Shown here: positions 23,730-28,838 of the stretch, in pieces | How positions within the stretch are numbered: position 1 is the stretch's first letter | How the letters are laid out: every line of letters starts with the position of its first letter | Virus record (IMG/VR): IMGVR_UViG_3300012202_000009 | Span: 1 to 28,838 of that record | Origin: a virus | Strand: one strand, 5' to 3' | Length of the DNA: 28,838 nt | Notes under the pieces: generated by a model | Seen by the model: the letters and a program-made list of their open reading frames with translations, nothing else | Database searches by the model: none | Told to the model about the DNA's origin: nothing | Translations under genes and position numbers: made by a program

Positions 23730-24514
23730 CAGTATGTTTGATATGAGAAGATATTGAACAGCGGCGGACGCACCATTCCGGTCGGCATCAACAACCTGCC
23801 GATCTGGGCATTGGCGCCCCTGATCGTCGCCAGGGAGGCTTTCGCGATACCGACGGTGAATTCGTTGATATTCGCGCCAGGGAAGGTGGCTGCCACGCGG
23901 ATGGCGAGGTTCGACCAGATCGCCTCAAAATATTCCGGTGGGAGATTGAACGGCGTCGTCAACGTGGGAAACTGGTTCAGGGTATCCTTGATGATGACGT
24001 GCAGCTCCGAGTTCGGCACGTTCGGGATCGGCACCGGCAGCACCTGCCCGATCGGGAACGCGGCGTCGTAAAACACCGCCTCAGGCCAGGATTGTAGGAA
24101 TTTAAGCGTGACCTGGGCGTAGTCTTCCATGCTCTGGAGCAGGTCGAGCGGGAAGTCGACGGGATCGCCGCTGCTATCGACGAACTGCCGGAAATAGGCC
24201 GTCTCCAGCCTGTCCGGACGCGGGACATCGAAGTCGCCACCTGGACCGATCGTGTAGGCCCGCTTGTCGGTGGTCATGACGGCGATATCGAGCAGGTGCC
24301 AGATGAGCCACCGCTTGCGCGACCAGATAGCCAGCATGCCGTTGAGGAGGGCGAACACATCCGCCACGTCCTGCGGCGCTGGTGTCTGGCCGATACCGAC
24401 GAGACTGGCGTTTTTCAGCGCCAGCAAGACCATGTCGTTGGCGGTATAGGACTGGACGAATGAGCCGCCGACCGGCGTCTGACCGATCGCGAGGCCGCCG
24501 ATCGCGCCGCTCAC
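23729..24514 (-). CDS. P22 gp4-like tail accessory factor
   Basis: This protein has 261 residues with a GTG start at 24514, one base after the previous stop. Characteristic features of the gp4 / packaged-DNA stabilisation family are present: an N-terminal helical stretch ANDMVLLALKNASLVGIGQT then DVADVFALLNGMLAIWSRKR (about 25-68), and AYTIGPGGDFDVPRPDRLET (86-105), where YTIGPGGDFD.PRP is highly typical. EYFEAIWSNLAIRVAATFPG follows in the last third. In P22, gp4 binds the portal and provides the platform for gp10 and the tail. P22 gp4 has about 166 residues, so this version is longer. It stands upstream of the gp10-like gene with three genes between, an order compatible with P22-type phages that have gained adhesion genes. 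Confidence 0.88.
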   Translation of the reverse strand: MSGAIGGLAIGQTPVGGSFVQSYTANDMVLLALKNASLVGIGQTPAPQDVADVFALLNGMLAIWSRKRWLIWHLLDIAVMTTDKRAYTIGPGGDFDVPRPDRLETAYFRQFVDSSGDPVDFPLDLLQSMEDYAQVTLKFLQSWPEAVFYDAAFPIGQVLPVPIPNVPNSELHVIIKDTLNQFPTLTTPFNLPPEYFEAIWSNLAIRVAATFPGANINEFTVGIAKASLATIRGANAQIGRLLMPTGMVRPPLFNIFSYQTY

Positions 24515-24515
24515 C

Positions 24516-24878
24516 TCAGTGGGTTTTCCACGCGGCGCCGGTGCAGAAGACCGGAACGATCACCGCGCCGCTACCCACGGGGGTTCCGTTATATGTCGGT
24601 GTCGTCGCGTCGGTGATCACCGCCCAGGAAAAGGCGATGGCGGAGTTGCATGGGGGAAGTGTCGCCACCGTGAACGCCGGGAGAGGCCAGTCCTGCTTGG
24701 CCTGAAAGAAGCCGTTCCATTGGGAAGCAGACGGAATAAGGCCGAAATAGAGGCCGAGTCCGCCCGGCACAGCTGGCATGGATTGTGCCAGGGCGCCGGC
24801 CGCGACAAGAAGCGCGGCCGTGAGCCCCAGGGCGGCGGGAAACGCGAACGCGATCAGCCGTGCGATGACACGTGCCAT
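24516..24878 (-). CDS. Small virion-cluster protein with signal peptide
   Basis: This protein has 120 residues. The ATG at 24878 lies just downstream of the previous stop (TAG at 24882-24880), overlapping none, with GAGGG as Shine-Dalgarno. Longer versions starting upstream are arginine/proline-rich and read the neighbour in another frame, so I reject them. Residues 1-33 form a clear Sec signal peptide (basic MARVIARL, long hydrophobic core, cleavage near ALA-QS). The mature part has the phage fibre phrase SASQWNGFFQAKQDW (about 52-66) and a beta-rich C-terminus PVGSGAVIVPVFCTGAAWK. The N-terminal signal is odd for a virion part. The protein could be a periplasmic or surface factor made late in infection, or a fibre piece. 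Confidence 0.72.
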   Translation of the reverse strand: MARVIARLIAFAFPAALGLTAALLVAAGALAQSMPAVPGGLGLYFGLIPSASQWNGFFQAKQDWPLPAFTVATLPPCNSAIAFSWAVITDATTPTYNGTPVGSGAVIVPVFCTGAAWKTH

Positions 24879-24879
24879 G

Positions 24880-25206
24880 CTAACCCTCAGCGTCCGTGGC
24901 CGTTGTGGCGGGGGTCGGCACTTCCATCGGTGGCTCCGTAACCTCAGCCGGCGGGGAAGGAGGATCGGCGGACACCAGCGCGACTGGCGCGGGGTCCGCC
25001 GGGGCAACGATGCTCACGCCGCCATACCGGACCCGCGCCGCGTCGCGGTCTCGCGCGCCGCGCTGATGGGCCTCCAGAGTCAGATGGCGAAGTGCCGCGG
25101 TTACCTCGTCCTCGACCGCCCACTTGCGGAACAAAGACGCGATCACCTCCGCCGATTCGGCTTCTCCCCGTTCGACCAGGGCCAACATGCGTTCGTTTTC
25201 GCTCAA
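24880..25206 (-). CDS. Unknown small protein, TTG start
   Basis: This protein has 108 residues. The TTG at 25206 overlaps the upstream stop as TTGA and has a strong Shine-Dalgarno (GGGAGGAA) eight bases before it. The in-frame ATG at 25188 lacks a good site. The N-terminal two thirds is helical and charged (RMLALVERGEAESAEVIASL, FRKWAVEDEVTAALRHLTLE). The C-terminal 35 residues are Pro/Ala/Val/Glu-rich. A longer frame reaching 25617 exists but upstream of 25206 it is arginine-rich and overlaps the well-supported previous gene, so I reject it. Function is unknown. It is placed between the coat gene and the gp4-like gene, as are several small head or neck proteins in other phages. Confidence 0.72.
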   Translation of the reverse strand: MSENERMLALVERGEAESAEVIASLFRKWAVEDEVTAALRHLTLEAHQRGARDRDAARVRYGGVSIVAPADPAPVALVSADPPSPPAEVTEPPMEVPTPATTATDAEG

Positions 25207-25796
25207 TTCCCGTTCCTCCCGCGACGCCTGCCTCCAGCATCCCCGAGTTCCACGATTTCGGTTGCCTCGTGCTCGGCACCGCCGGCGAGACGCGCGCGCA
25301 GCTCGTCGATCTCCGCCTGCATCGCGGCCATCTTGCGGAGGCCGGCCAGCTCGGCTTCGAGCTTCGCCATGTTGTCGCCCGGGGCTGGCGCATCGAGCGC
25401 GTCGCCCAGCTCGCGGCGAAGGCGCACCGCCGACCACGCGGGGTCCGCGGCGATCCCCATGGCATGGCATCGCATGATGAGGCCCTGCCGAGTGTCTTCG
25501 AGCTGCGCCGATGTCTTCCCGCCGGACAGAACGCGCTCTTCCTCCTCTTCGGAGTTGACGACGATGTCCTCGAACACCTCGCGCTGCTCGGACCAGGAAA
25601 TCTCGGCGCCCTTGCAAGTGTCGGTCTTCAGGGTCACCGTTTCGGTGCCATGCGACAGCCGGAGCATCTTTGGGTATTCGTGGTAGACGTACGCTTTTGG
25701 TATCACGCCGGCCTTGCGCAGCTGCAGAAGAGCCAGCTCGTATGACCCTCCGCGCGCCATGAAGGCGTCCTGGGCGGCCTGTACTTCGAGTGACAT
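25203..25796 (-). CDS. Head-neck region protein with C-terminal coiled coil
   Basis: This protein has 197 residues with ATG 25796 and a Shine-Dalgarno AAGGA. Residues 35-95 contain YVYHEYPKMLRLSHGTETV and VNSEEEEERVLSGGK. The combination of 'YPKML' and 'V.S.EEE....GG' is common in small phage proteins placed just after the major capsid gene, whose function I cannot name. Residues about 140-172 form a coiled coil (MAKLEAELAGLRKMAAMQAE then IDELRARLAGG). The end is Arg/Gly-rich. It follows the coat gene after a 108-base gap that contains a large inverted repeat, so its expression may be set lower than that of coat. Assembly or scaffold-like contact is possible. Confidence 0.78.
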   Translation of the reverse strand: MSLEVQAAQDAFMARGGSYELALLQLRKAGVIPKAYVYHEYPKMLRLSHGTETVTLKTDTCKGAEISWSEQREVFEDIVVNSEEEEERVLSGGKTSAQLEDTRQGLIMRCHAMGIAADPAWSAVRLRRELGDALDAPAPGDNMAKLEAELAGLRKMAAMQAEIDELRARLAGGAEHEATEIVELGDAGGRRRGRNGN

Positions 25797-25823
25797 CGGG
25801 TGGTCCTTCGGTTATGGAGGGGT

Positions 25824-25898
25824 GTCGCGAGCGGCAACCTTTTCCGGCTCCAACTGCGCCAGCGGTCGGGTATCAGCCGGATCAGGCCCGCTCGCGAC
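25824..25898. other. Nested inverted repeat downstream of the coat gene
   Basis: Perfect 11-base arms GTCGCGAGCGG (25824-25834) and CCGCTCGCGAC (25888-25898) enclose a second inverted repeat, TCCGGCT (25843-25849) and AGCCGGA (25875-25881). The structure starts six bases beyond the coat stop codon. No U-run follows on the minus strand. It could protect the 3' end of coat mRNA from exonucleases, or reduce read-through to downstream genes. Confidence 0.7.
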
Positions 25899-25904
25899 GA
25901 CAGG

Positions 25905-27116
25905 TCAGATCACATCGGCGATGACGACCGCCCATTCCGGCCGGATCCAGAGCGCGCCCCACACGACATCGAGACGTGTCCCGGTTTGCCCGGTGCCGAT
26001 GATGTACTGGCGAACCATCAACATCGACACGCCATCCAGCTCATGACGCGCGCTCTCGACGTTCGGCGGGATCTCGAGATCCGCCGTGGTCATCGTCACC
26101 GCATCCGGAACGAAGGCGATGTTCTTGCGGTAGGTGGTCGACGCCGGGCTCGCGAGGCTGATGGCGGCGCCATTCGCCGGCGAAACGTCAACGGTCTGGT
26201 ACTGTACGTCGGCGCCACCAGGGCCGCCGGGGATCAGCGCCGGGTAGACGCTGATCGAGGTGCCACCGCTCGGAACATCGGCGAGCACGACGAGCTGCCG
26301 CGGCTGGCCATAGGACTGCTTCTCGATACGGTTCACGCCGTTGGATCCGGCGATCGTGATGATGTCGCCCTTCTTGAGCGTGCCGGTGATGGCGTTGGTC
26401 ACGATCGTGGTGCCGCTCTGTCCGGCGCCGTTCACTGTCCCCGCGGAGAATGAGCCGGGGGTGTGCATGATGACGGTCTGATCCATCATCCAGTCGAACC
26501 CGAGCGCGTTCTTCATCGAGCCGGAACGATACTGCTCGCTGATTTCCGTGGCCGGGTTGAACAGCCCGCCCAGCGCCCCGGCGATCCGCGCGTCGGTGAA
26601 CGGATTGACCACCAGCCGGTGATTCATGGCCGGGGCTGATTGCGTATGGAGGATGGCGTTGGCGGTCAGGATCGTGGTGTTGGACGGGCTGATGATGACG
26701 CTCGACGCTTCATTGTCGACGTAGTTGCAAACGCCGCCCTCGGATCCGCTCATGATGCCGACCGCGACCTTACCGGCAAGGTTGTTCACGGCCGGGGCGA
26801 TGTACCGTTCCGTGAAGTCGTCGACCTTCAGGGTGAGGTCGATCTGCGGAAATGACAGGCCCACGTTGTTCTGGGTCGCCATGGTCAGCGTGGTGAACTG
26901 CTCGCTGACGTCCTGGAAGGAAACCGAGGTTCCCGTGCCGACAGTGAAATCGACCGGCAGGCGGATGCGCAGCTGCGACCCGATCTTGGCGCCGGTGCGC
27001 GCAAACTGGTCGTCATATTGCGTGTTGATATTGCGCATGAAGGCGTTGGTGTTTTTCCATAGACGGACCGCCAGACGCGCGATCATGTCAATGGTGAGAA
27101 GCGTATTTCCGGCCAT
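25905..27116 (-). CDS. Major capsid protein, P22 coat family
   Basis: This protein has 403 residues; P22 coat (gp5) has 430. The N-terminus follows the family plan: LTIDMIARLAVRLWKNTNAF then MRNINTQYDDQFARTGAKIG (about 7-46), then RIRLPVDFTVGTG and SVSFQDVSEQFTTLTM, then VGLSFPQIDLTLKVDDFTER (about 85-104). The middle holds RLVVNPFTDARIAGALGGLF and the insertion-like region with strands TLKKGDIITIAGSNGVN and a RQLVVLADVPSGGTS. The C-terminus includes YRKNIAFVPDAVTM and GVSMLMVRQYIIG. This forms an HK97-like fold shell. The ATG at 27116 has GGAG upstream. It is preceded by the longest gap in the window (203 bases) and followed by a large inverted repeat, consistent with separate control of a highly expressed gene. 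Confidence 0.92.
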   Translation of the reverse strand: MAGNTLLTIDMIARLAVRLWKNTNAFMRNINTQYDDQFARTGAKIGSQLRIRLPVDFTVGTGTSVSFQDVSEQFTTLTMATQNNVGLSFPQIDLTLKVDDFTERYIAPAVNNLAGKVAVGIMSGSEGGVCNYVDNEASSVIISPSNTTILTANAILHTQSAPAMNHRLVVNPFTDARIAGALGGLFNPATEISEQYRSGSMKNALGFDWMMDQTVIMHTPGSFSAGTVNGAGQSGTTIVTNAITGTLKKGDIITIAGSNGVNRIEKQSYGQPRQLVVLADVPSGGTSISVYPALIPGGPGGADVQYQTVDVSPANGAAISLASPASTTYRKNIAFVPDAVTMTTADLEIPPNVESARHELDGVSMLMVRQYIIGTGQTGTRLDVVWGALWIRPEWAVVIADVI

Positions 27117-27319
27117 GGTTTTACTCCAGACAAGCGCGAGCGATGCTCAAACGCCAGACAAAACAGGCCCGTCTCACTCGCGAGGTCTTGACGGGAACTT
27201 GGTTTGCCGTGTCGGAGGTGATTGGGTAGACATCACGTCACAGCGGATGGAAGGCACGTCATCGACGGGTGACAGTCCCGGTCTGGCTCGTTTACGTTCC
27301 GGCGGCGCCGGGATGACGA
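27117..27319. promoter_or_regulatory. Leader region of the coat gene
   Basis: This is the longest non-coding gap in the window (203 bases), between a 79-residue protein and the coat gene. The minus-strand RNA can form a stem CCCGTC/GACGGG (27168-27195), followed by CCTGTTTTG, a weak U-rich tract. A second short stem CCGGC/GCCGG lies near 27300-27312. I find no clear -35/-10 pair. A promoter for coat, or an attenuator, is likely by position only. Confidence 0.35.
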
Positions 27320-27559
27320 CTAATCAGGTTGCTGAAACTCGACGATCTCCACGCCGAAGATAAACACCATTTTGTCACCGCGCAGGCCCTGGCCGATCAT
27401 CTTTCCTTCATCCCGAAGGATGGCCAGGGTAATCGCGTCAACGTACCACTTGTTGGGTCTGGGATAGCGGCCACATAGCTGACGCGCGAACGAGGTTATC
27501 GTCGGCGTCATATCGCGCGGCGGCTCGCAGATCATTGAGCGGTCGAATTCGCCCTTCAT
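27320..27559 (-). CDS. Unknown small protein before the coat gene
   Basis: This protein has 79 residues. The ATG at 27559 overlaps the upstream stop as ATGA, which fixes the start. The visible features are basic and aromatic: SFARQLCGRYPRPNKWYVDA, then a hydrophobic end GDKMVFIFGVEIVEFQQPD. I recognise no family, signal peptide or membrane segment. Placement between the cysteine-rich protein and coat suggests a head-assembly role, by position only. Confidence 0.65.
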   Translation of the reverse strand: MKGEFDRSMICEPPRDMTPTITSFARQLCGRYPRPNKWYVDAITLAILRDEGKMIGQGLRGDKMVFIFGVEIVEFQQPD

Positions 27560-28191
27560 TTGCCCTTCTTTCGTCCACCAAGTCTCGGCGGCAGATCCCT
27601 GTCCATCATCTTCGCGTAGTCGCGCATTGGCATATTCTTGTCGTAGTTGTAAAGATCGGGCGATTTTGGCGCGGCGCGTTTCGGTGACGGCTTGTCGTCG
27701 TCATCACCGTCGTCATCGCCATCCATCGGCGTTTGCGCGTTACAGCAGGCATGCGGCGTGATGTTGGGGTCGAGCGCGAAGTCGTTGGGAAGTAGCTTAT
27801 TCAGGGTTTCGTAGAGACCACATTTCGTGACCTCTTTGTTGGACGGCCAGAAGCAATTCTCGCACCTCACCTGCCGTGAGACGAGGCCTGACTCCTCCGG
27901 GGTCACTGATCCCGTGATCATCTTGTTCAGCTCGCCGGCATGGTCCTTGACCACCTTAACGTTTGGCGCACCGTCCGGGGTCGGCCAGGAAACCATGAGG
28001 CCGCAACTGTCATCGCCATCGACTGATACGAATGAACCGTGCAAAATGCACCGCGACCCATCGATGTTTTTCGCGAGGTATTCCTCTCCGACAAACATCC
28101 GGCAATCGATGCACTGCGCGAATATAATGAGCGGCTTACCGGCGCCCGGCTCAAGAAAGAGAAAGGCGCTCCGGTCGATTTTTTCTCGCAT
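27556..28191 (-). CDS. Cysteine-rich protein with scaffold-type C-terminal tag
   Basis: This protein has 211 residues. Two cysteine sets are visible: C27-x2-C30, C48, C63, and C110-x2-C113, C124, C149/C150. The first set, with a short 'C..CR.F ... RC.LHG.F ... CGL' layout, is like the phage proteins often labelled high-potential iron-sulfur proteins, so an Fe-S cluster or zinc is possible. An acidic run (DGDDDGDDDDK, 158-167) follows, then a 33-residue C-terminal tag (NMPMRDYAKMMDRDLPPRLG, and basic GRKKGK). The tag matches the end of the scaffold-like protein upstream. The gene sits between scaffold and coat. The tag may bring the protein into the prohead. It is probably co-expressed with the 79-residue protein (ATGA overlap). 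Confidence 0.75.
   Translation of the reverse strand: MREKIDRSAFLFLEPGAGKPLIIFAQCIDCRMFVGEEYLAKNIDGSRCILHGSFVSVDGDDSCGLMVSWPTPDGAPNVKVVKDHAGELNKMITGSVTPEESGLVSRQVRCENCFWPSNKEVTKCGLYETLNKLLPNDFALDPNITPHACCNAQTPMDGDDDGDDDDKPSPKRAAPKSPDLYNYDKNMPMRDYAKMMDRDLPPRLGGRKKGK
27578..27651. repeat. Diverged direct repeat, C-terminal tag copy 1
   Basis: This 74-base segment aligns without gaps to 28243-28316, with about two thirds of bases identical (for example GTCCATCATCTT and CATATTCT shared). It encodes the shared N-M-x-M-...-K-M-M-D-x-x-L-P-P-R-L-G tag. Confidence 0.8.
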
Positions 28192-28220
28192 GATTTATCG
28201 TCCCGACAATTCGGTGGCCC

Positions 28221-28838
28221 TCAGGCGACCCTGGCGCGGCCGCCAAGACGTGGTGGAAGCACCTTGTCCATCATCTTGTTCCACTCTTGCATGGACATAT
28301 TCTCCGGGTATTCGTACGGCGAGGGCTCCGGCGCGACGCCGGACGATCTGACCTTCGACGCCGGGACCGGCGCGGCGCTCAATGCCCGTGGCGCGGGTTT
28401 GCTGAGGTCCGCATCCATGCGGCCGATCCGCGCCGCCATCGCCGCCGGCGGCTTGCCCAGGATCTCCATGAGGATGTCCGGGTCATCCGCCATCGCCGCG
28501 AAAATCTTCGTCGGGTTTTCGGTTTCGGACAGTGCCTGCAGGAACGCCTGGTTGTTGACCGCGCCAAGGCTTGTCATCGTTGCCTTGGCCGCCTCCCATG
28601 CGTCCGGGCCGAGTTCCTTCTTTCCGGCGGAGTCGATCTCACCCAGGCGCCGGTTGAATGCCCGTTCGGCGACAAGCTCGGCTGCTCGTGCTTCGACGTC
28701 GGTCGCGGCCCGCGCGGGCTGAGCGGATGGTTTCGGTTCGCCGCCCGTGTCACCGGCCGCCAGTAGGGCTTCCGCGGCCAACGCCCGGCGTTCCGCGGCG
28801 TCGGCGCGTTGCGCTTCGGCCGTCGCCTTGGCCGTCAG
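28221..28838 (-). CDS. Scaffolding-like protein, 5' end cut by window edge
   Basis: The frame is open to the right edge, leaving about 205 visible residues; a TTG at 28781 is inside the frame but is not the true start. The visible start is Ala/Glu/Arg-rich helix (ATAEAQRADAAERRALAAEA), and the region up to about 28400 is helical and charged with Asp/Ala/Lys. A Pro/Ala-rich linker leads to the C-terminal tag YPENMSMQEWNKMMDKVLPP then RLGGRARV. Position just upstream of coat and the mostly helical, soluble make-up fit a scaffolding protein of a P22-type phage, where the C-terminal helix-turn-helix binds coat. The tag may be its coat-binding end. The call is from position and composition, not recognised family motifs. 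Confidence 0.68.
   Translation of the reverse strand: MTAKATAEAQRADAAERRALAAEALLAAGDTGGEPKPSAQPARAATDVEARAAELVAERAFNRRLGEIDSAGKKELGPDAWEAAKATMTSLGAVNNQAFLQALSETENPTKIFAAMADDPDILMEILGKPPAAMAARIGRMDADLSKPAPRALSAAPVPASKVRSSGVAPEPSPYEYPENMSMQEWNKMMDKVLPPRLGGRARVA
28243..28316. repeat. Diverged direct repeat, C-terminal tag copy 2
   Basis: Partner of the segment at 27578-27651. It encodes the end of the scaffold-like protein. Confidence 0.8.

Noticed and set aside
25207-25617. N-terminal extension of the 108-residue protein to 25617
   Set aside because: The extra residues are Arg-rich and overlap most of the previous gene; the TTG at 25206 has a far better ribosome site.
24778-25745. Plus-strand open frames opposite the small genes after coat
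   Set aside because: Arg/Ser/Pro-rich translations, no ribosome sites, and they cover three minus-strand genes with good starts.
1-28838. CtrA box (TTAA-N7-TTAA) or CRISPR array
   Set aside because: TTAA tetramers occur singly and not at the required spacing as far as I could see; no regularly spaced short repeats were found.

Overview
The window reads as the late (virion) gene block of a short-tailed, P22-like double-stranded DNA phage or prophage. Except for one small gene at 6791-7144, every supported gene lies on the minus strand, so the text below runs from right to left. The sequence is GC-rich (by eye about 60%), and one gene encodes a homologue of CtrA, the alphaproteobacterial cell-cycle regulator. 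I therefore infer an alphaproteobacterial host. No terminase, portal, integrase, polymerase or repressor is in the window, so it cannot be told whether this is a free phage or a prophage.

Right part (28838-22698), head and neck. There is a scaffold-like coiled-coil protein (cut by the window edge), a cysteine-rich protein carrying the same C-terminal motif, a small unknown protein, the P22-type coat protein, three small unknown proteins (one with a signal peptide), a P22 gp4-like tail accessory factor, and a repeat-rich virion protein.

Middle part (22698-12745), tail and adhesion. There is a 998-residue protein that looks like two beta-helix units, a fibre-like protein, and a P22 gp10-like protein whose normal C-terminal end is missing and replaced by a lectin-like domain. 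Two neighbouring proteins (one with HAF-like repeats, one lectin-like) both carry that missing gp10 end. A second fibre-like protein follows, then a protein joining a sulfotransferase-like domain to a GNAT acetyltransferase-like domain.

Next part (12745-7008), DNA ejection. Five genes overlap stop-to-start. They begin with a DNA-transfer-like protein and end with a 927-residue protein that has an N-terminal lytic transglycosylase domain.

Left part (7144-1), accessory. A two-helix membrane protein lies on the plus strand. Minus-strand genes follow: two fibre-like proteins and a glycine-rich adhesin-like protein, two of these three with signal peptides; a membrane-anchored coiled-coil protein; a CtrA-like regulator with a decayed receiver domain; a glycosyltransferase; a small phage protein; and the start of a lipoprotein.

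Most genes overlap by ATGA, TGATG or TAATG, which suggests one long, translationally coupled transcript. The few gaps hold hairpins without U-tracts. The most unusual points are the CtrA-like pseudo-receiver regulator, the sulfotransferase-GNAT fusion, the redistribution of the gp10 end onto two neighbouring proteins, and the C-terminal tag shared by the scaffold-like and cysteine-rich proteins.
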